Source: Thermoplasmata archaeon
GTDB taxonomy: Archaea > Thermoplasmatota > Thermoplasmata > Thermoplasmatales > Thermoplasmataceae
Assembly: GCA_021794355.1 (NCBI GenBank)
Contig: JAJYRA010000072.1
Location: 30,964 to 94,963 of the forward strand
DNA: 64,000 nucleotides
Direction: 5' to 3'
Shown: piece by piece, positions 34,854-44,700 of the stretch
Position numbering within the stretch: position 1 is the stretch's first letter
Layout: every line of letters starts with the position of its first letter
Program-made: the position numbers and the translations under genes
Notes under the pieces: generated by a model
Databases searched by the model: none
What the model saw: only the letters and a program-made list of their open reading frames with translations
Told to the model about the DNA's origin: nothing

Positions 34854-36173
34854 TCAGTTCCTCTCCAGAGTGCCTAATATTTTATTGGCCCACCACCTAT
34901 CATCGTGTTTTCTTAGAAACTCTTTCATTCCCCTCAGTCTTCTCAGAACTTCATCTCCCTTCATGCGCATGGCCATTGCAATCTTGTCAGATACATCATC
35001 ATCAGAATTGGGGTTGGTTTTAATGGCCCCTCTCAGGTACTCAGAAATTCCAGCAAATTCCGAAAGGATGAGCAACCCCTTCTTGGTTACAGCCACATAC
35101 TCCATTGCAACAAGATTCAGTCCATCCTTCATGGGAGTTATAAGGGCAATATCTCCCCAAGAGTAATAGGTCTTCAGGATCTCCTCGTTTATTTGTCTGT
35201 ACATATACACTATGGGGACCCATGTGAGATTTCCATATAGTCCATTGATCCTTCCTATATTCATTTCAAGCCTTTCCTTTAATTTTTCATACTCTTCCAC
35301 GCCAGTCCTGCTGGGAGTCACCATCATCAAATATACGAATTTCTCCCTGAATTCCGGATACTTTTTCATGAACATTTCAATGGCATTAACCCTCTCAACC
35401 AGTCCCTTAGTATAGTCCAGCCTGTCTATGGAGAAGATAATTTTCTGGTCTGCAAAAGGCCTCTTGGATATTGTCACCTGTTCATGGGAGAAAGAGCGGT
35501 AGTCGATTCCAAGGGGGAAAGTAAACGTTTTTCTTTCGAGCTCTTTGTTATACCCATAAATTCTTTCATAGGAATGCCTGAAGTTTGTTCTATATTTCTG
35601 GGTGTGAAATGTAATACTATCACACATCGCTATGCTTTTCACAATATCTTCCCTCTCAGGTAGGATGGTATAAAACTCACTGGATACCCAGGGTATGTGC
35701 CACGTAAACAATAAGGGATTTTTTACCCCCATTTCCTTGAGAAACTGTGGAACCAAGGATAACTGGTAATCGTGTACCCAAATTATATCATCCTTTTCAG
35801 CACTATCCCTTATCATTTCTGCAAATTTCTTGTTAACCTGCCTGTAAAAGCCATAGGATGTGGAATCATGTTCAATCTTTTCCCGGAAATAATGAAATAG
35901 CGGCCATAGGGTGCTGTTGGAGTAATCATCATAGAAACCTTTTTTTTCCCTGGAGTTGAGCAGCACCCTCTTGATCTTATAATGATCTGTAAATTCCTCC
36001 TGAAACAGATGATCTGCATTTCCATCTCCCCAGCAGATCCATGTTCCACCATGTCGTTCAATAATTTTCTTCAGTCCGGTGGCCACTCCTCCAACGTTTT
36101 GCTGCTTCACCACCTTTCCCATCTTTTTTTCGTTGGAAAAAGGACCCCTGCTGGTAACCATAATGATAGACAT
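34854..36173 (-). CDS. otsA: Trehalose-6-phosphate synthase
   Basis: 439 residues of glycosyltransferase family 20. It has IWVHDYQLSLVPQFL, FSIDRLDYTKGLVERVNA and LITPMKDGLNLVAMEYV, the classic GT20 segments. It joins glucose from a nucleotide sugar to glucose 6-phosphate. Slightly shorter than E. coli OtsA. First gene of an otsA-otsB unit; AT-rich promoter DNA lies at 36180-36220. Confidence 0.94.
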   Translation of the reverse strand: MSIIMVTSRGPFSNEKKMGKVVKQQNVGGVATGLKKIIERHGGTWICWGDGNADHLFQEEFTDHYKIKRVLLNSREKKGFYDDYSNSTLWPLFHYFREKIEHDSTSYGFYRQVNKKFAEMIRDSAEKDDIIWVHDYQLSLVPQFLKEMGVKNPLLFTWHIPWVSSEFYTILPEREDIVKSIAMCDSITFHTQKYRTNFRHSYERIYGYNKELERKTFTFPLGIDYRSFSHEQVTISKRPFADQKIIFSIDRLDYTKGLVERVNAIEMFMKKYPEFREKFVYLMMVTPSRTGVEEYEKLKERLEMNIGRINGLYGNLTWVPIVYMYRQINEEILKTYYSWGDIALITPMKDGLNLVAMEYVAVTKKGLLILSEFAGISEYLRGAIKTNPNSDDDVSDKIAMAMRMKGDEVLRRLRGMKEFLRKHDDRWWANKILGTLERN

Positions 36174-36237
36174 AGTTTAAAAGGCAGTGGAAGTATAAAA
36201 AATTTAGTTTTTTACGGGAATGCTTTAAAATTTATGA

Positions 36238-36285
36238 CAGTGAGCGGGAAAACCAACGACTTCAGTCGTTGGATGAAAGCGAACA
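36238..36285 (-). mobile_element. IS200/IS605-like right-end hairpin (remnant)
   Basis: On the minus strand this reads GCTTTCATCCAACGACTGAA followed by GTCGTTGGTTTTCCCGC. The perfect stem is 8 bp (36253-36260 with 36265-36272) and the loop 4 nt. A CTTTCATCC-stem-loop-GGTTTTCCCGC layout is characteristic of the right ends of archaeal IS605/TnpB elements. No TnpA or TnpB coding sequence is intact nearby, so this is debris. Confidence 0.55.
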
Positions 36286-36329
36286 TAGGGCGAAAATGGA
36301 TGGTTGATTTTGCTACAACCGTCTACTCA

Positions 36330-36598
36330 CATTACTCAAATTATGCAATAGATAGGTTTTATCCCTCATTTCATTATTGTGCGTATTCTCGGCTAATGAA
36401 TTACTGATCTCTGTTTCTATTGCTTTATCAACCCGATTCAAAGTATTCTTTCCCACTTTTGCTCCTATATTTTCTTGCAGTTGTTAGCATAACTGGTAAT
36501 TACGTAACACGTTTTGATTGCTTCTTAATCCAGTATTTTCCATAAGAAATGAGATAAAATATAGTTATAGTATCAACTATATATAACCGCCATAACAT
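36330..36598. repeat. 269-bp direct repeat, copy 1
   Basis: Aligns without gaps to 37145-37413; my hand count gives 35 mismatches (about 87% identity), of which 29 are transitions. On the minus strand both copies keep an open tail beginning QLQENI and ending YLLHNLS, which suggests a decayed protein-coding or IS 3' end. Copy 1 ends about 40 nt before hicB and contains a TATA-like CTATATATAA (36578-36587) and the inverted repeat TATAGTT/AACTATA. Confidence 0.8.
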
Positions 36599-36638
36599 CA
36601 GGAAAAAACCTTATACACCAGTTAGGTATGGTCTCTCA

Positions 36639-36848
36639 ATGAAGTACACCATAATCCTTGAACCCCAAGAGGAAGGGGGCTATACAGTAACCGTGCCCAT
36701 ACTTCCAGGATGCATATCAGAGGGGGACACAAAGGAAGAAGCCATTGAGAATATTAAAGATGCCATTTCTGGCTATATAGAGAGCCTAAAAAAGCATGGA
36801 GAACCCATTCCAGTGGAAGTATCTGTAGAAGTACCATTAGATGCCTAA
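36639..36848 (+). CDS. hicB: HicB-family antitoxin
   Basis: 69 residues with the partial RNase H fold of HicB: YTIILEPQEEGGYTVTVPIL, PGCISEGDTKEEAIENI. HicB neutralises the HicA RNase and usually represses the operon. It lacks a clear C-terminal DNA-binding domain, so it is the short form. Overlaps hicA by 8 nt; order hicB-hicA is the reverse of the E. coli operon. The promoter seems to lie at the end of direct-repeat copy 1. Confidence 0.9.
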   Translation: MKYTIILEPQEEGGYTVTVPILPGCISEGDTKEEAIENIKDAISGYIESLKKHGEPIPVEVSVEVPLDA

Positions 36849-37065
36849 GCTTCCAGTCATTTCCGGCATAAAGGCAGTCAAGGCTCTAAAAAGGGTCGGT
36901 TTCTCCGTAGACCATCAGACAGGAAGCCACATAATTATGAGAAAAGAGGGAAGTAAACCCGTTACAATATCGGTTCCAAAGCATAAAGAGATGAAAGCGG
37001 GTACATTAAGGATATTGATAAAACAAGTCGGTCTCACGGTGGATGAATTCCTGAAGCTCCTCTAA
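36841..37065 (+). CDS. hicA: HicA-family mRNA interferase toxin
   Basis: 74 residues with the small dsRBD-like fold. GFSVDHQTGSHIIMR carries the catalytic His of the G-S-H motif, followed by VTISVPKHKEMKAGTLRILI. HicA cleaves mRNA when free. The length and motif are intact, so the toxin is probably active. The module is flanked by direct repeats. Confidence 0.9.
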   Translation: MPKLPVISGIKAVKALKRVGFSVDHQTGSHIIMRKEGSKPVTISVPKHKEMKAGTLRILIKQVGLTVDEFLKLL

Positions 37066-37144
37066 ACGGAACACGAATACCATCGAGAATATCTCAATCT
37101 ATGGCGGAAATTGTTGGTTAATTCTACCGTACCTTCCTAACTGG
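37066..37144. other. Spacer between hicA and repeat copy 2
   Basis: About 80 bases with no recognisable feature. Unlike the left side there is no IS605-like hairpin next to repeat copy 2. Confidence 0.4.
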
Positions 37145-37413
37145 CATCACTCAAATTATGCAATAGATAGGCTTTGTCCATCGTCTCATTATTGTATGTA
37201 TTCTCGCTCAATGAATTATTGATCTTTGTTTCTACTGCTTTATCAACCAGATTCAAAGCATTCTTTTCCACTTTTGCTCTTATGTTTTCTTGCAGTTGTT
37301 AGCATAACTGATAGTTACATAATACATTTTGATTGCTAATGAATCCAGTATTTTCCACAAGAAATGGGATAAAATATAATTATAGTATCAACTGTATATA
37401 ATTGTCATAGCAT
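37145..37413. repeat. 269-bp direct repeat, copy 2
   Basis: Second copy of the repeat at 36330-36598, same orientation, offset 815 bp. The minus-strand tail reads QLQENIRAKVEKNALNLVD and ends YLLHNLSDAS before a stop. It ends 38 bases before the 5S rRNA gene. Confidence 0.8.
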
Positions 37414-37424
37414 AGACAACAACA

Positions 37425-37434
37425 TTAAAATATT
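37425..37434 (+). promoter_or_regulatory. TATA-like element of the 5S rRNA gene
   Basis: TTAAAATATT lies about 18-27 nt before the 5S 5' end, the expected archaeal TATA distance. It is just outside repeat copy 2. Confidence 0.45.
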
Positions 37435-37451
37435 GTTGATAAATATCCAAT

Positions 37452-37572
37452 TGTGACGGTCATAGTGACGGGGTAACACCCGGTCTCATTCCGAACCCGA
37501 TGGTAAAGCCCGTTACGTATCACGTGTGTACTATGTTCCGCGAGGGCATGGAAAGCGTGGTTCGCTGTCACA
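37452..37572 (+). rRNA. 5S ribosomal RNA
   Basis: About 121 nt. The terminal stem pairs TGTGAC with GTCACA. The loop A/B region CGGGGTAACACCCGG and CATTCCGAACCCG followed by GATGGTAAAGCCCG are universal 5S segments, and GTACTATG..GCGAGGGCATGG matches the loop D/E arm. It is not linked to 16S, 23S or tRNA genes, as in Thermoplasmatales, where rRNA genes are dispersed. Confidence 0.95.
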
Positions 37573-37813
37573 TTTTATTGCTTCTCGAATATATTCTTTA
37601 AATTAAGTATGAACTCCTCATTTAATATCGTCTATAATTATCAGGCGAACCTATTCTGAAACGAATCAGGTAAGTAAGGCAGGGAATTCAAAAATGTTCC
37701 AGAAAAATGTTTTTAAACCTTAGAGGCAATTTTGAAAAATTATTAGAATCCAGTTAAAACAAATTTCAGTCTTCACGTGTCTCGGAAAGAGTCAATAAAT
37801 GGGAGTTGTAAGG
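37573..37813. other. Intergenic region after 5S rRNA
   Basis: About 240 AT-rich bases between the 5S gene and the convergent mtnA end. CATTTTATT right after the 5S could serve as a T-rich terminator. No other structure recognised. Confidence 0.35.
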
Positions 37814-38848
37814 TTATTTTGTTAGTGGTTCCGTTCTCATGAAAAGGTCGGACTGAACCTTTCTTTGAAGATCTCCCAGCTGATCTGATCTGAAAATCCC
37901 GTATTCTGTTATATATCCTGTAACGTATTTATTGGGTGTAACATCAAACGCAGGGTTTCTGGCTCTGCTGGTTTCAGGCCCAATCTTTTTGTTGTTTACC
38001 ACCAGAACCTCATCCTCATCCCTCTCTTCTATGGGAATCTGCTCTCCGCTCTTCAGGCTGAAATCAAACGTGGTTCCCGGAGCTGCCACGTAGAAAGGAA
38101 TTCCATTTTCCTTTGCAAGAACAGCTTTCTCATAGGTTCCAATTTTGTTTGCAAAATCACCATTGGCGCATATTCTGTCAGCACCAACAATGGCAAGGTT
38201 CACATCTCCTTTCTTCATGAAGTATCCTGCCGCGTTATCGGCAATTATGACGTGTTCAATTCCTTCCTGTCCCAGTTCCCAGGCTGTAAGTTTTGCACCC
38301 TGAAGCCTTGGCCTTGTCTCATCAACGAAAACAAATATGGTTTTTCCCGATTCCTTCGCAACTCTCATGGGTGCCAGAGCAGTACCCCAATCAACAACGG
38401 CCAGTGCACCTGCATTACAGTGGGTGAGGATCTTTGAACCATCTGCAATCAGGCTGTTTCCATATTCCCCGATTTTTTTGCATCTTCCGCTCACCTCCTG
38501 ACTGTATCTTTCTGCGGCATTGAGTTCAAAGCCATTTTGCTTCATAAATTCTATGGCCTTGAACAGATCAAAGGCGGTTGGCCTGGTTGATCTTATCTTT
38601 TCAACAGCTTCCTCCATGTTTTCTCCATTCTTCCTGGCAAGGGCGAGACCAAATGCTGCAGTTACACCGATGGCCGGAGCCCCCCTAACCACCATATGCT
38701 TTATGGCGTAGGCAATATCATCAGAATTTTTTGCTCTGAAGAATTCCAATTTTTCTGGCAGGCTTCTCTGTTCAATGAGCATCACTGTGTTATTTTCAAA
38801 CCATACAGACTTGAATTTCCTCTCTTCTCCCTCAAAATTTATCTTCAT
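37814..38848 (-). CDS. mtnA: Methylthioribose-1-phosphate isomerase
   Basis: 344 residues of the eIF2B-like fold. HMVVRGAPAIGVTAAFGLALA near residue 55, the catalytic Cys in THCNAGALAVVDWGTAL, and the catalytic Asp in VGADRICANGDFANKIGTY are all typical of MtnA of the methionine salvage pathway. It converts methylthioribose 1-phosphate to methylthioribulose 1-phosphate. The related ribose-1,5-bisphosphate isomerase is less likely given the length and N-terminal sequence. Single-gene unit. Confidence 0.9.
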   Translation of the reverse strand: MKINFEGEERKFKSVWFENNTVMLIEQRSLPEKLEFFRAKNSDDIAYAIKHMVVRGAPAIGVTAAFGLALARKNGENMEEAVEKIRSTRPTAFDLFKAIEFMKQNGFELNAAERYSQEVSGRCKKIGEYGNSLIADGSKILTHCNAGALAVVDWGTALAPMRVAKESGKTIFVFVDETRPRLQGAKLTAWELGQEGIEHVIIADNAAGYFMKKGDVNLAIVGADRICANGDFANKIGTYEKAVLAKENGIPFYVAAPGTTFDFSLKSGEQIPIEERDEDEVLVVNNKKIGPETSRARNPAFDVTPNKYVTGYITEYGIFRSDQLGDLQRKVQSDLFMRTEPLTK

Positions 38849-39043
38849 AGTTTATCCATCTAATATTTCAATTTCATATTAAACACATGTTCCAAAAATT
38901 GAAAGGATTAGTTATCAGGGATGAAAATACCAATAAAACACATATTGAAAAATGAATCAGTGTCATCATAGTTGAAAGGAATGTTAAAGTGCAAGAAATG
39001 AAAATTAAGGGGCATCAATGAAAATAATTCTTGAATCTCAACG

Positions 39044-41110
39044 TTACCAGATTTTTATCTTTTTGAATTTTTTATCCTTCTTGGTTGTAAGATTAGAGAA
39101 AACCTCCTCAAATTTATCGTGTACCCTGGCCGGTATTTCTGCCCTGAAATTATTAGGTGAATGGGGATCATTGGATACCTGCCATATGAGGGCCTCGTCC
39201 CTGAGGTTCATTCTCCAGCCCTGGGCCCAGCCAATAAAGAATCTTTGCTCGGGGGTAAGTCCATCAATGACTTTATTCATCTCCGGATGCCTTTGAATTC
39301 TCCTTTGCAGAGCTTCAAAAGCTATGCTGACACCACCAAGGTCCGCAATATTCTCTCCAAGGGTTAATTCTCCATTTACCTTTAGACCGGGTAGAGCCTC
39401 CAGTACGTTGTACAATTCAACGACTTCCTTTGCTTTCTCCATAAAGGTCCTATCATCTTCCGGGGTCCACCATTCGTTCAGATTCCCTTCCAAATCGAAT
39501 TTCCTTCCCAGGTCGTCAAAACCATGTGATATCTCATGGGCAATTGTCCCGCCAGTAGCCCCATAATTAACGGCATCATCCAACTCCGGATCGAAAAATG
39601 GTGGTTGAAGGATTCCTGCAGGGAATACAATTTCATTATCTGTGGGCGAAAAGTATGCGTTTACCGTTGGGGGTGACATAAACCATAATTCTTTATCCAC
39701 AGGCAATCCTACCCTATCCATGGCCCTTCTATATTCAAAGTTGTTGCATCTCATAATATTTCCAATAAAATCTTCAAAGAAAATTTCTATGGATGAGTAG
39801 TCAATAAATTTTGATGGATATCCCACCTTAGCCCTAAATCTGTTAAACTTTTCCAGGGCTTTTTTCTTTGTATCGTCACTCATCCATGTTAGGTTCATGA
39901 TTCTTTTCCTGAATACCTCCTTCAAATCCTCTATCATGTCATCCATCCTTTTCTTTGAGTCCTCCCCAAATTCCTGGTCAACATAGAGTTTTCCGAGCGC
40001 CTCTCCCATCAATTGATCTATGATTCTTACAACCGTTTTCCATCTCTTTTCCTTTTCCCTTTGTCCAAACAATTTTCGATGGAAAAAGTCGAAATCCTCA
40101 TCTTCTACCTCCTGGTGAAGATATGGGGCATAGGAGTGGATCAATTTCCATTTCATATAGGCTTTCCATTGAGAAAGATCATATCTTTCCAACATCACAT
40201 TTAGGTTTTTGAAAAATTCGGGTTGTCCCACTATAATATAATCTGATCCTGCCATTTTAGATCTGATGAAGTATTCTTTCATATTCAGGGAACCAAAGGT
40301 ATTTTCCAAGTCCTTCATCTCTATCCTGTTATAATTCTTCTCAGGATCTCTCAATTCAACCGGCTTTCTGCTGGATCTTGCCATGGCTGTTTCCATTTCT
40401 AATATCAAAACGGAAGTTTCTCTGGCATCCTTCTCCTCGTAACCGTACAGTGAAAACATTTTTTCTACGTGCTTCAAGAAATCCTTTCTTATATCCTGAA
40501 ATCTTTCTTCAAGGTAATAGTCCCTGTTTGGCAAAGAAAGTCCACTCTGATTGGCATAAAAAGCATAGACGGTACTATTCTTTTCATCGGACTCTGATTC
40601 GTACCCGAAGAGTGTCTTCACTCCAATACTGTGCAATTCCTCAGTAACCGAAATCAAATCTTCTGAACTTCTCATATTATCAATTTTTTCAGCAATTTCC
40701 TTAAGGGGCCTGAATTTAAGTTCTTCTATTTTTTCAGTATCCATCGAGGAAATGTAAAAATCTCCAAGTTGTTGCTCCATTCTGCCTTCGCCTTGCGTGT
40801 TATTAAGAGAACATTTTTCAAGTATCTTTCCAAGTATGTATATGTTTCTTTCGTCCAATTCTGAGGATGCGCCCCAGTGGGCCTTATCTTCAGGTATGGG
40901 ATGAGTTCTGATCCAATTTCCGTTGCTATACTCATAAAAATTGTCAAGAGGGTCGACATTTTTATCCATGTAATTTACAGAAAACTTAGGATTCTCCGGC
41001 TCCTCATTGGGCGATATCTTCTTAATCCGATTTATTGCATCTTCTCTATTCACTAAATGGAAATTGATCAGTGTTAATAATAATTTTTCTTTAAAGTTGT
41101 AGACATGCAA
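39044..41110 (-). CDS. M13-family (neprilysin-like) zinc metallopeptidase
   Basis: 688 residues. The zinc site is ATGGTIAHEISHGFDDLGR (HExxH, about residue 520), the third ligand Glu is in LTLGENIADLGGVSIAFEAL, and VNAYFSPTDNEIVFPAGILQ is the substrate-binding strand. Family proteins are mostly secreted oligopeptidases, but no signal peptide is visible, so this one is probably cytosolic. The conserved body starts at MDKNVDPLDNFYEYSNG, 48 residues in, so the true start may be downstream of 41110 (ATG 40969 or GTG near residue 20). Confidence 0.9.
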   Translation of the reverse strand: MHVYNFKEKLLLTLINFHLVNREDAINRIKKISPNEEPENPKFSVNYMDKNVDPLDNFYEYSNGNWIRTHPIPEDKAHWGASSELDERNIYILGKILEKCSLNNTQGEGRMEQQLGDFYISSMDTEKIEELKFRPLKEIAEKIDNMRSSEDLISVTEELHSIGVKTLFGYESESDEKNSTVYAFYANQSGLSLPNRDYYLEERFQDIRKDFLKHVEKMFSLYGYEEKDARETSVLILEMETAMARSSRKPVELRDPEKNYNRIEMKDLENTFGSLNMKEYFIRSKMAGSDYIIVGQPEFFKNLNVMLERYDLSQWKAYMKWKLIHSYAPYLHQEVEDEDFDFFHRKLFGQREKEKRWKTVVRIIDQLMGEALGKLYVDQEFGEDSKKRMDDMIEDLKEVFRKRIMNLTWMSDDTKKKALEKFNRFRAKVGYPSKFIDYSSIEIFFEDFIGNIMRCNNFEYRRAMDRVGLPVDKELWFMSPPTVNAYFSPTDNEIVFPAGILQPPFFDPELDDAVNYGATGGTIAHEISHGFDDLGRKFDLEGNLNEWWTPEDDRTFMEKAKEVVELYNVLEALPGLKVNGELTLGENIADLGGVSIAFEALQRRIQRHPEMNKVIDGLTPEQRFFIGWAQGWRMNLRDEALIWQVSNDPHSPNNFRAEIPARVHDKFEEVFSNLTTKKDKKFKKIKIW

Positions 41111-41421
41111 AATTTAATCAAAAACATGCAAAATAATTCATTGAATGCAATCCGGATAAAAATTCATGTTATCACAATCCTAAAATGGGTATCAATAGGA
41201 TTACTGATTTAAGAACATGTTTACCGATCTGCAAGATTTATCCATTTCAATAAATATTAGTTAACCTTTTATTCCAAATGATAATCACGATATGTATACA
41301 AAAAGGTTTAAAGTTAGCATGCTTGTCTTAATTGATTTTTATGGGTTTTCTCGTGAGGAATTTACCAATTATAAAGAATGTTTATATTGGAAAAAGTTAT
41401 TCACATCGCCGGCAAAAATAT
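41111..41421. other. Divergent intergenic region, M13 peptidase / tRNA-Lys
   Basis: About 310 AT-rich bases. TTTATATT at 41381-41388 is a TATA candidate for the tRNA-Lys and RNA polymerase operon; AT-rich runs near 41100-41150 suit the peptidase promoter on the minus strand. Nothing else seen. Confidence 0.4.
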
Positions 41422-41495
41422 GGGCCCATAGCTCAGCTAGGTAGAGCATCTGGCTTTTAACCAGAGGGTCAGGGGTTCGAACCCCCTTGGGCCCG
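41422..41495 (+). tRNA. tRNA-Lys (UUU anticodon)
   Basis: 74 nt with a 7-bp acceptor stem GGGCCCA/TGGGCCC. The anticodon stem TCTGG/CCAGA encloses CTTTTAA, so the anticodon is TTT. The T arm has GGTTCGAACC. No intron and no encoded CCA (GTAAAG follows). It lies 16 nt before rpoH and may be on the same primary transcript. Confidence 0.97.
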
Positions 41496-41511
41496 TAAAG
41501 AGGGATAAAAT

Positions 41512-41775
41512 ATGAGTAAATTTAACGTGTTGCACCACGAATTGGTCCCAGAACATTATTTGGTTGATGAAAAAGATGAAAGTTCTATCCTCAAGAAGCT
41601 TCAAACAGAGAAGTCAAAGTTACCAAAAATTAATGTAACGGACCCTGCGATTAAGGCTTTGATGGAATTACATGGGGATATTGGACCCAATAGAATTATA
41701 AAGATAGTGAGAAAGAATCCCAATGTGGGAATTACCGAATATTACAGGATCACAGCCAGTGAGGTTTTTAAATGA
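41512..41775 (+). CDS. rpoH: RNA polymerase subunit H (Rpo5)
   Basis: 87 residues. The start [16 protein letters not shown] and the C-terminal [20 protein letters not shown] and GITEYYRI match archaeal Rpo5, the homolog of the Rpb5 C-terminal domain. It forms the lower jaw of the polymerase. Overlaps rpoB by 4 nt. Confidence 0.96.
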   Translation: MSKFNVLHHELVPEHYLVDEKDESSILKKLQTEKSKLPKINVTDPAIKALMELHGDIGPNRIIKIVRKNPNVGITEYYRITASEVFK

Positions 41776-44700
41776 AAGAAATTGTTGAATCGTTTTTTAA
41801 AAATGAGAGTATTGTAAGTCACCAGATTGACTCAATGAATGCATTCGTTGCAACCCCAGATAATCCAGACAGTCTAATGCAGAAAATAGTGGATGAAACC
41901 AGGTTATCTGATGAAGATGAGTCAGGAGTTATTGTTCTGGACAAGACTAAAACTGGTGGAAAGGAAATTAAAATTTATTTTGGGAGGCAGAAGGAAAGAG
42001 GCAGATATATCGGTGACACAACCATAAGAATAGATATGCCAGAAATTAAGGAAGCATCGGGTGCCATAAACCAAATAACACCTCAAGAAGCAAGAATTAG
42101 GGATTTAAACTATACAGCTCCAATTAGTTTAAAACTGAGAGTTTCGGAAGATGGAATTGAAAGAGAACCAGAAACCATAAAAATTGGAGAAATGCCAGTA
42201 ATGGTAAGAACAAAGGTATGCACCCTATATGGCTCCAACCTTGACAGATATATAGAAAAGACCAATGGAGAAAAGAATAATGCACCTGTTAATGGTACAA
42301 GAAAGCAGAAATTACAATACGTGGGTGAAGACCCAACAGATTCCGGAGGATATTTCATAATAGGTGGTAGTGAAAGAGTTATAGTTTCCCTCGAGGATCT
42401 TGCGCCCAATAAAATCCTCGTTGAGAAAGAAGAGAAATATGAAACCCAGGTGGAGATAGCCAAGGTCTTCTCGCAAGCTGGTGGATACAGGGCAATGACT
42501 GCTCTGGAAAAGAGTAGGGATGGGGACATAAATGTCTCAATTCCCAGTGTACCCGGTTCGATTCCACTGGTAATCCTGATGAAAGCACTGGGAATGCCAA
42601 AAGATAATGAAATTCACGACTCAATATTTTCTGTAAATAGCATGAATCCAATTATTTATTACAATCTTGAAGCAGCCAGGGACCCGAAGATTCACCCTCC
42701 CAATGGTGTTGTAACCACAGAAGACGCCATAAATTACCTTGAAAAGAGATTTGCAGCAGGACAGGCAAAGGACTTCAGGGAGAAGAAGATTTCACAGATT
42801 ATAGATAAGTCACTGCTTCCACATCTTGGAGACAAGATGGAGGATAGATACAAAAAAGCACTTTATCTGGGAAGAATGGCCAGATCACTTCTTGAACTGA
42901 ATCTCGGAATTAGAAAGGAGGATGATAAGGATCATCTTTCAAATAAGAGAGTAAAGTTGGCGGGGGATCTGATGGACGAATTATTCAGAAATGCGTTTCA
43001 ATCCGTTGTAAAAGATCTGAAGTACCAACTTGAAAAGACCTATAACAGAAAGAAAGGTTTGAGAATTAAACCTGCAATAAGGCAGGATCTTCTTACGCAA
43101 AAGATACTCCATGCAATGTCGACAGGTAACTGGATAGGTGGAAAAACGGGAGTATCACAACTTTTAGATAGGGTATCAAATGTGAGCACCCTGAGCCATC
43201 TAAGAAGAATTATTTCACCACTCACAAGATCACAGCCACATTTTGAAGCCAGGGATCTTCATCCAACTCAGTGGGGAAGAATATGTCCAAACGAAACGCC
43301 GGAGGGACAGAACTGTGGTCTGGTCAAGAACGGAGCACTTCTTATGAACATTTCAGAAGGTTCAGATATACTGGGGATAATGGACTTTCTCAATATGAAT
43401 GGCATAAGGGAACCAACAAAGGAAGAAGGCCAGATGGGAAGAGTGTATATTAACGGGGATTTGGTGGGATATCACGAAGACCCCATAGGTTTAACTCAAA
43501 CCTTGAGGATGACCCGCAGGCGTGGTGAATTGTCATCTGAAATTAACGTTCGATATGATGATTCCACCAATGAGGTCATCATTAACTGTGACAGAGGAAG
43601 AATAAGAAGACCCCTAGTAGTTGTTGAAAATGGAAAGCCAAACATTACAAGAGAAACTCTGGAGAAATTGAGGCTGGGAGATCTGGAATTGAGAGATTTG
43701 ACATCCATTGGGGCCATCGAATGGATAGACGCTGAGGAGGAAGAGAACCTGTACATAGCCCTATATCCATATGATTTCCCGGAAAGATGCCCAAAATGTG
43801 ACACATTGCTTTATAGAGGTATTGTGGACTGGGTGAATCAGGGTGAGTCAAAGATGAAACTCATGTGCCAGAAGTGCGGGAAGGAATTCGAAGGCAAATC
43901 TCTCCTTACGAAGGAACATACTCATATGGAGATCGATCCATCTATGATTCTTGGGGTTACTGCATCCATGATTCCTTACCCTGAGCATAACTCATCTCCA
44001 AGGATAACAATGGCATCAGCCATGACCAAGCAGAGCATTGGGTTATCCGCAACCAATTTCAGAATCAGAACAGACACAAGGGGGCATTTTATGCACTATC
44101 CACAGGTTCCCCTTGTTAAAACACATGTAATGGATTACGTTCATTATGAAAAACGCCCTGCTGGACAAAATTTCGTTGTAGCTATAGTTTCGTATCAGGG
44201 TTACAATATCCAAGATGCCATTGTATTTAACAAATCGGCTGTTGAGAGGGGTCTCGGGAGAAGCAATTTCTTCAGGACTTATACGGCGGAGGAGAGGAGA
44301 TACCCTGGCGGTCAGGAAGACAGGTTTGAAATTCCCACCCATGACGTGATGGGTGCAAGAATGGAAAACTTTTATATGAACCTGGATCAGGATGGAATAA
44401 TCAATCCTGAAGCGTATGTTGAAGGCTCGGACGTTCTGGTGGGAAAAACTTCACCACCAAGATTTCTTGAAGAGGGAAATGAAAGACTTGGCCCTCAGAA
44501 ACGTAGGGAATCGTCCATCACCATGAGGCCTAACGAAAATGGATATGTTGATAATGTTATACTCACGGTTTCAGAAAGCAACAGTAAAATAGTGAAGATT
44601 AAGGTAAGAAGCGATAGAATACCTGAACTGGGAGATAAATTTGCATCCAGGCATGGTCAGAAAGGTGTAATTGGTGCATTAATTGCACAGGAGGACATGC

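Noticed and set aside
35982..36407. Plus-strand frame across the otsA start and IS-like hairpin
   Set aside because: It is antisense to otsA for most of its length and its end runs through the hairpin and repeat; no protein pattern.
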